Source of the DNA: Pseudomonadota bacterium
GTDB taxonomy: Bacteria; Pseudomonadota; Gammaproteobacteria; Xanthomonadales; Xanthomonadaceae
Assembly: GCA_023392975.1 (NCBI GenBank)
Contig: JAEWNA010000263.1
Location: 1 to 9,588 of the forward strand
Length of the DNA stretch: 9,588 nucleotides
Direction of reading: 5' to 3'
The notes beneath the pieces were generated by a model. That model searched no databases. It had not been told where the DNA came from and saw only the letters and a program-made list of their open reading frames with translations. Within the stretch, counting starts at the first letter, position 1; every line of letters begins with the position of its first letter. This document shows, in pieces, positions 1 to 7,640 of this stretch. Made by a program: the position numbers and the translations under genes.

Positions 1-85
1 CCTTCAGGCCGTCTGACTTCCAGGCCTGTGCCGTGGATGCCGATGACACGACGCTGTGGGCGACGCTCACCGGGGAACGACTTCC

Positions 86-1150
86 ATGCGTACGATGCCT
101 GCCGCCTTCCTGCTTTCGCTGGCGTTCTCCACCGTCTGCGTCGCGGCGCCGCCCGCGGTCGATCTGTCGCCCTACGGGCGCGAGGTCGCCGGTCCGCGGA
201 CCCAGGTGATGGTGCTGGGCAGCACGCACCTGTCGTCGATGCCGGACGGTTTCCGCGCCGAGCGCCTGGACCCGCTGCTCGCGCGGCTCCAGGCCTACGC
301 GCCGACGATCATCACGATCGAAGGGGTCAGCGGCGAGGACTGCGACCTGATGCGCCGTCATCCCGCGATCTACCCGGGCGTCGCGGACGCGTACTGCGCC
401 GACACCGCACAGGCGCGTGCGGCGACCGGCCTCGACGTGCCCGAGGCCATCGCCGAGGTCGAGAAGCGGTTCGCCGACTGGCCACAGGCGCCGACGCCGG
501 CGCAGCGCCGGCGCATGATCGCGCTGCAGCTGGCGGCCGACGATGCGGTGTCGGCGTTCGTCCAGTGGCTGCAGCTGCCGGTGTCGGAACGCCGCGCGGC
601 CGACGGCATCGACGACGCGCTGCTCGCGCGCATGCACCGGCTTGAGGCCTCGAAGAACGAGAACATCCTGATCGGCGCCACGCTCGCGGCCAGGCTCGGT
701 CTGCAGCGCGTCTACAAGATCGACGACCACACCGCCGATGCCGTCTACGGCAAGGAGGGCGACCGCGTGGCCGCGACGATGCAGAAAGTGTGGGCGCCGG
801 CCGCCAGCCATCCGCTGTTCGCGAAGATGAAGCAGCTCGAGGCCGGCGACGACATGCTCGCGCTCTACCGCCTGCTCAATTCGCCGGAGATGGAACGGAT
901 GAGCATCGAGGTCGATTTCGCCGCGGCGCTCAGGGAGCCGTCGCCGGAGCACGACGGCCGGCGCTACGTCGCCTGGTGGGAGACGCGCAACCTGCGCATG
1001 GTCTCGAACATTCGCGCAGCCTGTGCCGGTTCGCCGGGTGCGCGCGTACTGTCGATCGTCGGCGCATCGCACAAGGCGTATTTCGATGCCTATCTGGGCA
1101 TGATGCGCGATCTCGAGATCGTGGATACGCTCGCCCGGCTCCAGCCCTGA
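86..1150 (+). CDS. Secreted DUF5694 family protein (TraB/TIKI-like fold)
   Basis: Predicted 354-residue exported protein of unknown activity. Start: an in-frame ATG lies 30 bases upstream at 56, but the ATG at 86 is preceded by a GGGGAACGA ribosome-binding-type stretch and opens directly into a signal peptide (R2, hydrophobic core about 5-17, likely cleavage after A20 or A21). The mature part carries spaced motifs typical of DUF5694 and the wider TraB/TIKI/erythromycin-esterase-like fold: GSTHL at 45-49 after a beta strand, an acidic IEGV at 77-81, ETRNLR at 299-304, and a terminal VGASHK at 325-330. In TIKI-type relatives the corresponding Gly-x-x-His, Glu, Arg-Asn and second Gly-x-x-His positions build a metal or catalytic site. 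Transfer of that chemistry here is inference. The gene is convergent with the PA2169-like gene, 42 bases apart. Family assignment is from memory of the motifs, so hydrolase activity is not claimed. Confidence 0.82.
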   Translation: MRTMPAAFLLSLAFSTVCVAAPPAVDLSPYGREVAGPRTQVMVLGSTHLSSMPDGFRAERLDPLLARLQAYAPTIITIEGVSGEDCDLMRRHPAIYPGVADAYCADTAQARAATGLDVPEAIAEVEKRFADWPQAPTPAQRRRMIALQLAADDAVSAFVQWLQLPVSERRAADGIDDALLARMHRLEASKNENILIGATLAARLGLQRVYKIDDHTADAVYGKEGDRVAATMQKVWAPAASHPLFAKMKQLEAGDDMLALYRLLNSPEMERMSIEVDFAAALREPSPEHDGRRYVAWWETRNLRMVSNIRAACAGSPGARVLSIVGASHKAYFDAYLGMMRDLEIVDTLARLQP

Positions 1151-1173
1151 ACGAAGGGCCGGGCCGGGCGGAC

Positions 1174-1192
1174 GCGGGCCCTCGTCGCCCGC
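1174..1192. terminator. Possible hairpin between convergent genes
   Basis: GCGGGC at 1174-1179 pairs with GCCCGC at 1187-1192 across a 7-base loop, in the 42-base gap between two convergent genes. There is no T-run on either side, so this is a weak candidate for a shared terminator. In such GC-rich DNA a 6-bp stem may be chance. Confidence 0.22.
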
Positions 1193-1675
1193 TCAGGCCG
1201 CGCGTTCGTGCGCGGCGATGCCGCGGTCGAGCAGGTCCTGGTGCTGGTACAGCGCGCGCAGATGGCGGCGGATCACTTCCTTCACCCGCATCGGCATGTC
1301 GCGGTCCATGATCGACAGCGTCGCCTTGAGCTGGCGGTCCTCGACGTCGCGCACGCGCTCGGCGTAGGCGGCCTGGCGATCGGCGCGCAGCGCGCGCAGC
1401 CGTTCGCGCAGGGTGCGCACGGTATCGGCGACGGGGCAGTCGTCGACCGCCGCCATGCGCGCGGTGATGTGCGGCGGGATCGCGCGGGTCATCGCGTCGG
1501 CGAGCACGGTCTTGCGCCCGGCCATGCCGCGGTAGAGGGTCTTGAGCCCGGGATCCTGCGCGGCCTGCGCGGCCTCGCGGTAGAACCCGGCGCTCTCGCC
1601 GACGATCTCGATCAGTTCCGACAGTGCGCGCGCCTGCTGCTGCTGGGCGGGGGAAGGCGTGGTGGTGTGTGACAT
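1193..1675 (-). CDS. PA2169/DUF2383 family four-helix-bundle protein
   Basis: A 160-residue, soluble, almost wholly helical protein. The ATG at 1675 is chosen over an upstream in-frame ATG at 1891. It is preceded on the minus strand by GCGAGG four bases upstream, and the residues encoded before it are low-complexity Arg/Pro/Ser unlike any family. After a Gln-rich lead (QQQQ at 11-14) the layout follows the PA2169 family: ALSELIEIVGESAGFYREAA at 17-36, DPGLKTLYRGMAGRK at 41-55, a central helix around 84-110, and a closing DRDMPMRVKEVIRRHL at 124-139 followed by HQDLLDRG. Family members are ferritin-like bundles of unknown biochemical role, often stress associated. No signal peptide or membrane segment is visible. 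It is preceded by an unusually hairpin-rich leader (1676-1900), suggesting post-transcriptional control or a complex promoter. Confident as a gene, fairly confident on family. Confidence 0.8.
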   Translation of the reverse strand: MSHTTTPSPAQQQQARALSELIEIVGESAGFYREAAQAAQDPGLKTLYRGMAGRKTVLADAMTRAIPPHITARMAAVDDCPVADTVRTLRERLRALRADRQAAYAERVRDVEDRQLKATLSIMDRDMPMRVKEVIRRHLRALYQHQDLLDRGIAAHERAA

Positions 1676-1753
1676 GGGGCCTCGCGGTACGGGCGCCGAC
1701 GCACTGCGCGCACCGCACGGGACCCTCGTGGTCGAACAGGCCCCCGTACGGCG

Positions 1754-1776
1754 CCGCGAACCACGCGGGTTCGCGG
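1754..1776. repeat. Strong hairpin in PA2169-like gene leader
   Basis: CCGCGAACC at 1754-1762 and GGTTCGCGG at 1768-1776 form a perfect 9-bp stem with a 5-base loop. It sits 79 to 101 bases upstream of the ATG at 1675. No T-run follows on either strand, so a terminator is less likely than a structured leader or protein-binding dyad. Confidence 0.55.
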
Positions 1777-1817
1777 ACGGCAGCGGGCGCGGATGTCGGA
1801 GCGAAGGGACGTTCGCG

Positions 1818-1841
1818 GCATCGATGCATGCGCGTCGATGC
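1818..1841. repeat. Inverted repeat GCATCGA / TCGATGC
   Basis: GCATCGA at 1818-1824 pairs with TCGATGC at 1835-1841. Read as plus-strand RNA the stem extends inward through a U-G wobble and two more pairs, leaving a 4-base loop (1828-1831). It is the middle of three inverted repeats in this intergenic region. Confidence 0.45.
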
Positions 1842-1875
1842 GAGGAAAAGCGGCGCACGCTGCGGATGTCGCCGG

Positions 1876-1900
1876 CGTCGAGCGTGATCACGCTTCGACG
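1876..1900. repeat. Operator-like dyad centred on GTGATCAC
   Basis: AGCGTGATCACGCT at 1881-1894 is a perfect 14-base palindrome. Outside it CGTCG (1876-1880) and CGACG (1896-1900) continue the symmetry after a single bulged T at 1895, giving 12 pairs in all. It lies about 200 bases upstream of the PA2169-like start. The form is that of a dimeric repressor or activator site, or a leader hairpin. It does not match the CRP/Clp pattern TGTGA-N6-TCACA because the half-sites are fused. Confidence 0.5.
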
Positions 1901-1946
1901 CGGTCAGGTTAGCAGCGCCGTCGTCACCATTTCGTTAAGCGCAGAG

Positions 1947-1972
1947 AAAACCCCGGGAATTCCCGGGGTTTT
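1947..1972 (-). terminator. Bidirectional intrinsic terminator of the natAB-like operon
   Basis: A perfect 26-base palindrome: AAAA, then CCCCGGG, an AATT centre, CCCGGGG, then TTTT. As RNA it folds into a 7-bp GC stem flanked by A-U pairs, with a T-run on whichever strand is read. It begins 31 bases past the TGA of the permease gene (minus strand), the expected place for the operon terminator. Its symmetry would also stop transcription from the left on the plus strand. Confidence 0.88.
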
Positions 1973-2003
1973 GCAAGATTCCGGGCGTACGCGATGCGCG
2001 CCC

Positions 2004-3193
2004 TCATGCCGAGATCGCGAGCCGCTCCTGGCGATAGCGCCAGATCGCCGCGAGCCACAGCGCACCGGCGAGCGCGAACGCGCAGACGAGATAGATCGCC
2101 CACTGCTCCATCGACGCCGCTTCGCCGCGCGTCGCCTTCACCAGCATCTGGTTCTGCGACAGGAACGGTACCGCGTACTGCCACAGGTCCTGGTCCTTCA
2201 GCGGATACGCCATCAGCGCGTAGCCCGGCAGCATCGGCATGAACATCAGCCACACCATGTGGCTCTGCGCTTCCTTCATGCTCTTGGCGCCGGCGGAGAT
2301 GAAGGTCAGCAGCGAGGTGCCGATCAGCACCAGCGGCGCGAGCACCAGCAGCATCCGCGCGATCGCCGGGAACGACACGTCGAGCGAGCTGGCCATCGCG
2401 CTGGTGGACATCGCCGCGCTGAGCTTGAACGACAGCAGCGTGAGCACGACGCTGGCGATGCCGATGATGCCGGCGGCGGCCATCTTGCCGGTGACCAGCG
2501 CGCCGCGCGAGACCGGCGTAGCCAGCAGCGGCTCCAGCGACTGGCGTTCGCGTTCGCCGGCGGTCACGTCCATGGTGAGGTTGGCGCCGCCGATGAACGC
2601 GAACAGGGTGAGGATCAGCGGCAGGATCACCGACATCAGCCGGCCCTGCTTCGCCTCGGCGGTCGCCACGTCGCGCTGGTTCACCGCGACCGCGCTCAGC
2701 GACAGCGGGCTGACCCCGCGCGCCACCAGGCGCAGCGCGCCGACCTGGCGGCTGTAGCCCTCCAGCGCGGTGCGCAGCCGCTGCACCGGCACGTCCGAAT
2801 TCGTGCGCGTGCTGTCGGCGACGATCTCGACCTTGGCCGGCTTGCCGGCCCGCCACTGCTCGGCGAAATCGGGCGCGATCACCAGCGCCACGTCCTCGTC
2901 CTGGCTGCGGATCGCGGCGACCAGGTCCTTGGGCGGCGTCTTGGCGTGGATGTCGAGCGTGCCGAGGAATTCGATCAGGTTCGGCGCGTACTGCGCACCG
3001 ACGATCGGCACTTCCAGCGACTTCTCCAGCTGCGTGCTGACCCGCGTCTCCATCAGCTTGCCCATGCCGAGCATCAGCAGCGGATAGACCAGCGGCCCGA
3101 GCAGCAGCGCCATCAGGAACGTGCGGCGGTCGCGGACGAAATCGTGGAGTTCCTTGCGGAACACGGTGCGGAAGGCGGAGAACGACGAGGGTT

Positions 3194-3197
<4 letters not shown>
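2004..3197 (-). CDS. NatB-like ABC-2 exporter permease
   Basis: A 397-residue inner-membrane permease of an ABC exporter, close in length and architecture to NatB, the Na+ extrusion permease of Bacillus. Start: the ATG at 3197 overlaps the TGA of the ATPase gene as ATGA (3194-3197), so translation is probably coupled. Upstream in-frame codons are antisense-like Arg-rich noise. Layout: cytosolic KELHDFVRDRRT at 15-26, TM1 about 28-46, a large extracytoplasmic domain about 47-184, then TM2 188-208, TM3 238-258, TM4 280-303, TM5 312-332 and TM6 366-386. The diagnostic cytosolic motif GERERQSLEPLLATPVSR (214-231) follows TM2, as in NatB/YhaP-type permeases, and probably contacts the ATPase. It ends in a basic tail. 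Substrate is unknown: sodium or a lipophilic or toxic compound are possibilities by family, but the sequence does not decide. Confidence 0.88.
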
Positions 3198-3940
<743 letters not shown>

Positions 3941-3950
3941 GAGGACCTCG

Positions 3951-4039
3951 GAATGTCGTAGGTGTGCGTCGTCGATTCGGACAGGACGCGAATGTTCGAT
4001 GTCATGGGCGCATCGCGCGTGACGAAGAAAAGAATGTCG
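3951..4039. repeat. Three spaced GAATG(T)TCG repeats upstream of natA-like gene
   Basis: On the plus strand GAATGTCG occurs at 3951-3958 and 4032-4039, and GAATGTTCG at 3990-3998, all in the same orientation. Start-to-start distances are 39 and 42 bases, near four helical turns each. All three lie in the 108-base gap between the hydrolase stop and the ATPase start. They could be regulator sites. The copy nearest the gene overlaps the leader close to the ribosome-binding site. No good -35/-10 pair was found to anchor them. Confidence 0.35.
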
Positions 4040-4048
4040 CGACCGTCA

Positions 4049-5557
4049 TCAAGGCTCCCACCCGTAGTTACCCGCGAACGGCGGCGACGGCTTCAGCCGC
4101 TTCAGGCAGGACGCATCGAGCGACTTCGCGTCGGCCTTCTCGACGAACTGGGCGACCAGCTTCGGCATGCAGCCGGTGGCGATCACGTTGTGGCCCTGCC
4201 CGGGCGCGATCAGGTGCCGGCCGTTCGGCAGCGTCTTCACCACGGCGTCGCCGTACTTCGGCGGCGTCACCGGGTCGTACTCGCCGCTCATCGCCAGCAC
4301 GGGCACGTCGCCGGACAGCGGCTTGCGGAAATCCGGCGCGCGCTTGCCCTTCGGCCACACCGCGCACTGCGCCTGCTGGAAGGCGACGAAGTCGTCGCCG
4401 ATCACGGTGTCGGCGTCCTTCGGGTCGACCGCGATCTCCGGGTCCTCGGTGCAGATCACTGACAGCTCCATGCCGTGGGTCATCGCCTCCGACACTTCCC
4501 CGTACACCATGCGCGACTGCGCCAGCAGGCTCTCGTAGCGGCCTTCCGAGGCCTCGTGCACGAGCCACGGCAGCAGCGAGGCCGCCTGCGGCTGGTAGGC
4601 GTACATCCGCAGCAGGATCGCGAGATGGCCGTAGGTCGGCACTTCCTCGCGCCAGTCGCCGCTGGTCGGATCGCGATAGCGCACCGGCGCCAGTCCGCCC
4701 GCGCGCAGGCGCTCGCGGAGCGTCCGCATCTCCGCGGCCGGATCGCCGAGATGGTCGCGGCAGGCCGGCACGGCGCGGCAGCGCGCGAACTGGGTGGCGA
4801 GCGCGGCGTCGAGGTTGCGCGCGTGCTCCTGGCCCAGCACCAGCGAATTGGGCACCACCGAATCCAGCACCACCGTGCGGGTGTGCGCCGGGAAGTGCAT
4901 CGCGTACTGCTGGGCGACACGGGTGCCGTAGGAAATGCCGATCAGGTTGAGCGTGTCCGCGCCGACCGCCGCGCGCAGCGCGTCGAGGTCGCGGATGTGG
5001 TCGGCGGTGCCGTAGAAGCGCAGGTCCGAGGTCTTCGACAGCTCGTCGCGACAACGCTCCGCGAAGGCGCGCGCGGCGGCCGGCGATTCGTCGTCGTCCT
5101 CGGTGATCGCGTTGCGGCCCGCGTCGTTCTTGCAGGCCAGCGGATGCGAATCGCCGGTGCCGCGGGCATCGACCAGCAGCACGTTGCGGCCGTTGCGCAG
5201 GTCGGACAGCGCGTCGTCGAGCATCGGGTAGCTCTGCAGGATCGACTGCCCGGGGCCGCCGGCGATGATCACCACCGGGTCGCGCTGGGCCTGCTGCTTG
5301 GCCGGGATCATCGCCACCGCGAGGGTGATCTTGCGGCCCTCCGGCGCGTCGTGGTTCTCGGGCACGTCGAATTTGGCGCACTGCGCCTCGACCGCGCGCC
5401 CGAAGTCGCCGCCCAGCGAACAGGGCTTGAACACGACGCGGCCGTAGCGCAGGTCGCCGTCGGCATCGGTACGCGGCACGGCGGCCGTGGGCGCGTCCTG
5501 GCGCGCGCAGGCGGCCAGCGCCAGGGCGAGCAGGGACAGCAGCAGGGGTCTGGTCAT
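4049..5557 (-). CDS. Lipoprotein alpha/beta hydrolase, peptidase S33/TAP-like
   Basis: A 502-residue exported serine hydrolase. The ATG at 5557 is chosen because GAGAGG lies just upstream and it opens into a lipoprotein signal: M-T-R, a Leu/Ala core, and lipobox LAAC with Cys17. A further in-frame ATG at 5668 would bury this signal. The oxyanion region is AGGPGQS at 99-105, followed by VDARGTGDS at 129-137. The nucleophile elbow is GISYG with Ser209. The TAP-like C-terminal region provides Asp428 in GEYDPVTPP and His456 in GQGHN. This triad order and a lid-sized insertion between about 240 and 400 fit tripeptidyl/prolyl-aminopeptidase relatives, which cleave short peptides from the N-terminus. 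The true substrate could equally be another ester or amide. Cys residues near the C-terminus (463, 484) might form a disulfide. No terminator is visible between its stop and the natAB-like genes. Confidence 0.9.
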   Translation of the reverse strand: MTRPLLLSLLALALAACARQDAPTAAVPRTDADGDLRYGRVVFKPCSLGGDFGRAVEAQCAKFDVPENHDAPEGRKITLAVAMIPAKQQAQRDPVVIIAGGPGQSILQSYPMLDDALSDLRNGRNVLLVDARGTGDSHPLACKNDAGRNAITEDDDESPAAARAFAERCRDELSKTSDLRFYGTADHIRDLDALRAAVGADTLNLIGISYGTRVAQQYAMHFPAHTRTVVLDSVVPNSLVLGQEHARNLDAALATQFARCRAVPACRDHLGDPAAEMRTLRERLRAGGLAPVRYRDPTSGDWREEVPTYGHLAILLRMYAYQPQAASLLPWLVHEASEGRYESLLAQSRMVYGEVSEAMTHGMELSVICTEDPEIAVDPKDADTVIGDDFVAFQQAQCAVWPKGKRAPDFRKPLSGDVPVLAMSGEYDPVTPPKYGDAVVKTLPNGRHLIAPGQGHNVIATGCMPKLVAQFVEKADAKSLDASCLKRLKPSPPFAGNYGWEP

Positions 5558-5758
5558 CGGGAACCTCTCGGGTGGACATCGGCCCGTGGACGCACGCACA
5601 CGGCACCGGACATGCGGACTAGGACGCCGCAGAGCGGCGAATGTGACCGCCCGCGACGATGCGGGCAAGCGCCGGAAGTCGTGGACGGGGGCGCGCGCCC
5701 GTGCGCGGGCCGTGACCCCGCGTGATCCGCGCGGCCGGTCATCCGCCGTCCGTTCGCC
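5558..5758. other. Intergenic region between fpr and hydrolase gene
   Basis: A 201-base gap containing the minus-strand upstream region of the hydrolase gene. It carries GC hairpins: GCCCGC/GCGGGC at 5649-5666, and the 12-base palindrome GGGCGCGCGCCC at 5689-5700 flanked by GCCCG/CGGGC at 5697-5710. Any of these could slow or end fpr transcription, but none has a T-run. I see no convincing promoter and no small gene. Confidence 0.4.
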
Positions 5759-6520
5759 TCACTTGCTGCTGATGTACTTCTCTCGGCGAATGTGCGGCAC
5801 CGGCAGCCCCTGGTGCTTCAGCGCCTCGAAGCAGGCGTCGACCATGTTCGGGTTGCCGCAGAGGTAGGCGATGTCGGTCTCGCCGTCCGGCACGAATTCG
5901 GCGAGCTGGTCCTGCACGTAGCCCTTGCGTACGTCGGCGTGCGCGTGCGGGGAGCCGTCGGCCGGCAGTTCGCGGGAAAAGCAGGGCACGAACCGGAAGT
6001 TCGGATGTTCGCCGGCGAAGGCGCGGAATTCGTCGCCGTAGAGCAGTTCGTCGGGCGTGCGGGCGCCGAACAGCAGGATCACCTGCAGGTCGTGCTTGGC
6101 GATGCGTGCGGCCAGCTGCGGCAGCATCGCCCGGTACGGGGTGACACCGGTGCCGGTGGCGATCAGCAGGTAGCGGCGGTTGGCGTCGTTCGGCAGCAGG
6201 CAGAACCGGCCGTAGGGGCCGCTGGCGGTGATGGCGCCGCCGATCTCGAGCGTCTCGAACAACGCCGTCGCGGCGCCGCCGGGGACGTAGCTGACCGCGA
6301 TCTCCACGGTGTCGTCGGGCGACAGGGCGTGGTCGTGCTGGGTGGCGAGGGAGTAGCTGCGCTTGGTCGCGGTGCCGTCCGGATAGGTGAAGTGCACCTG
6401 CAGGAACTGGCCCGGCACGTAGTCCAGCGGCTGGCCGTCGTCGCGGACGAAGCTGAGGTGGGCCACGGAGGGTGCCAGCATGCGGCGGCCGACGAGCCTG
6501 AGCGGGAATTGTGTGGACAC
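5759..6520 (-). CDS. fpr: Ferredoxin/flavodoxin-NADP+ reductase
   Basis: A 253-residue FAD enzyme that passes electrons between NADPH and ferredoxin or flavodoxin in the cytosol, supporting redox balance, Fe-S and oxidative-stress functions. Bacterial Fpr is normally about 250-260 residues, which supports the GTG start at 6520: the protein then begins V/M-STQFPLRLV, while the upstream frame is unlike the family. An AAGGA element lies about 12 bases upstream. FAD-binding motif RSYSL is at 54-58, the glycine-rich GPYGRF at 101-106, and the NADP-binding core ATGTGVTP at 121-128. LLFGARTPDELLYGDEF at 149-165 and CGNPNMV at 221-227 are also typical. The tail reads REKYISSK: Tyr249 sits near where the FAD-stacking aromatic ends many bacterial Fprs, with four extra residues here. 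It is divergent from yadG, sharing a 133-base upstream region. Confidence 0.93.
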   Translation of the reverse strand: MSTQFPLRLVGRRMLAPSVAHLSFVRDDGQPLDYVPGQFLQVHFTYPDGTATKRSYSLATQHDHALSPDDTVEIAVSYVPGGAATALFETLEIGGAITASGPYGRFCLLPNDANRRYLLIATGTGVTPYRAMLPQLAARIAKHDLQVILLFGARTPDELLYGDEFRAFAGEHPNFRFVPCFSRELPADGSPHAHADVRKGYVQDQLAEFVPDGETDIAYLCGNPNMVDACFEALKHQGLPVPHIRREKYISSK

Positions 6521-6532
6521 GAAGCGGAACCG

Positions 6533-6537
6533 TCCTT
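6533..6537 (-). promoter_or_regulatory. Likely ribosome-binding site for fpr GTG start
   Basis: On the minus strand AAGGA lies 12 bases upstream of the GTG at 6520. The spacing is on the long side, but no nearer purine-rich element or ATG fits, and the GTG gives the normal Fpr N-terminus. Confidence 0.45.
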
Positions 6538-6589
6538 TCGGTGACCGTCCTGGGATGGAGTGTTGTCCGACCGCTCCCGGCCGGCGGCC

Positions 6590-6595
6590 TATACT
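6590..6595 (+). promoter_or_regulatory. Candidate -10 box for yadGH
   Basis: TATACT (5 of 6 against TATAAT) lies 58 bases before the yadG start in an otherwise GC-rich stretch. A matching -35 at 16-18 bases is not visible. TTGTCC at 6563-6568 is similar to TTGACA, but its 21-base spacer is too long. The call rests mainly on the -10 match and position. Confidence 0.45.
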
Positions 6596-6653
6596 ACCCG
6601 CTCCGCTGCGCGCCACCCCGAATGCGCGCAGCGCGAATCCCCCAGGACACCCG

Positions 6654-7640
6654 ATGAGCTCCGCAGCCGACCCCGCCTCCCCCGGCGCGCAGACCGCGCC
6701 CGCCCTCGCCGTCCGCGACCTGCGCAAGATCTACGACAACGGCGTCGAAGCCCTCAAGGGCGTCTCGCTCGATGTCGCCCCGGGCGATTTCTACGCCCTG
6801 CTCGGCCCCAACGGCGCGGGCAAGTCGACGCTGATCGGCATCGTCAGCTCGCTGGTCAACAAGACCGGCGGCGACGTGCGCGTGTTCGGCGTCGACATCG
6901 CCGGCGACCGCGACGCCGCGATGCGCCTGATCGGCCTGGTGCCGCAGGAGATCAACTTCAACATGTTCGAGAAGCCGTTCGACATCTGCGTGAACTACGC
7001 CGGCTTCTACGGCGTGCCGCGCGCGGAGGCGATGGCGCGGGCCGAGCGGGTGCTGAAGGAGGCCCAGCTCTGGGACAAGGCCGACAAGATGAGTCGCACG
7101 CTCTCCGGCGGCATGAAACGCCGGCTGATGATCGCCCGGGCGATGATGACCTCGCCGCGCCTGCTCATCCTCGACGAGCCCACCGCCGGCGTCGACATCG
7201 AGATCCGCCGCGGCATGTGGAAGACGCTGAAGGAGATCAACGCGGCGGGAACGACCATCATCCTGACCACGCATTACCTGGAAGAGGCCGAGAGCCTCTG
7301 CCGCAACCTCGCCATCATCGACAAGGGCCGGATCGTCGAGCAGGGCCCGATGAAGGCGCTGCTGGCCAAGCTCGACGTCGAGGGCTTCCTGCTCGACATC
7401 GACGGCGACCTGCCGGCGACCCTGCCGGCCATCCCGGGTGCGACCCTCGTCGCCCAGGACGACCACATGCTCGACCTGGAGATGCCGCGGGCGATGGACC
7501 TCAATGGCGTGTTCGCCGCGCTGGACGCCGCCGGCATCCGGGTGCGCTCGATGCGCACCAAGACCAACCGGCTGGAGGAACTGTTCGTGCGCATGACCGG
7601 CAACGGCGACACCGACAACGGCAAGGCGGTGGCGGCATGA
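6654..7640 (+). CDS. yadG: ABC-2 exporter ATPase YadG
   Basis: A 328-residue ATPase resembling Escherichia coli YadG (about 308 residues) along its whole length, including the C-terminal regulatory-type domain after about 240. Walker A GPNGAGKST is at 51-59, Q-loop Gln98 in LVPQEINFN, signature LSGGMKRRLMIARA at 150-163, Walker B LLILDEPT at 170-177 with Glu175, and switch His207 in TTHYLEEAE. The ending KTNRLEELFVRM at 303-314 is a YadG hallmark. All catalytic residues are present, so it should be an active ATPase. ATG at 6654 is preceded by AGGA at 6643-6646. The open frame continues upstream but lacks family similarity. Its TGA overlaps the ATG of yadH (7637-7640), implying coupled synthesis of one transporter. 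The substrate of YadGH is not established. Confidence 0.94.
   Translation: MSSAADPASPGAQTAPALAVRDLRKIYDNGVEALKGVSLDVAPGDFYALLGPNGAGKSTLIGIVSSLVNKTGGDVRVFGVDIAGDRDAAMRLIGLVPQEINFNMFEKPFDICVNYAGFYGVPRAEAMARAERVLKEAQLWDKADKMSRTLSGGMKRRLMIARAMMTSPRLLILDEPTAGVDIEIRRGMWKTLKEINAAGTTIILTTHYLEEAESLCRNLAIIDKGRIVEQGPMKALLAKLDVEGFLLDIDGDLPATLPAIPGATLVAQDDHMLDLEMPRAMDLNGVFAALDAAGIRVRSMRTKTNRLEELFVRMTGNGDTDNGKAVAA

Larger units (their letters stand above)
1676..2003. other. 328-bp intergenic region: leader of PA2169-like gene plus terminator
   Basis: This gap separates the start of the PA2169-like gene (read leftwards) from the stop of the NatB-like permease. Any open frame across it is Arg/Pro/Ala-rich and looks non-coding. 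It holds inverted repeats at 1754-1776, 1818-1841 and 1876-1900, a longer-range pair GTACGGG (1687-1693) with CCCGTAC (1743-1749), a small hairpin CACGGG/CTCGTG at 1716-1730, and the palindromic terminator at 1947-1972. The promoter of the PA2169-like gene should lie here on the minus strand, but I cannot point to a good -35/-10 pair. A small RNA on either strand is possible but unproven. Confidence 0.6.

Noticed and set aside
1..28. CAGGCC/GGCCTG inverted repeat at the left edge
   Set aside because: Six pairs across a 12-base loop are expected by chance at this GC content, and there is no T-run or clear upstream gene.
4008..4052. TTGATG at 4047-4052 (minus strand) as a -35 box for the natA-like gene
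   Set aside because: No acceptable -10 box lies 16-18 bases downstream (the spot reads TTCTTC), so I do not call a promoter.
5689..5710. Alternating GC run GGGCGCGCGCCC as Z-DNA or fpr terminator
   Set aside because: Too short to argue for a structural role and without a T-run. Recorded only as content of the intergenic gap.
4475..5725. 416-residue plus-strand open frame over the hydrolase gene
   Set aside because: Antisense shadow of the lipoprotein hydrolase, which has a full catalytic triad and lipobox. The shadow protein is low-complexity with no family features.
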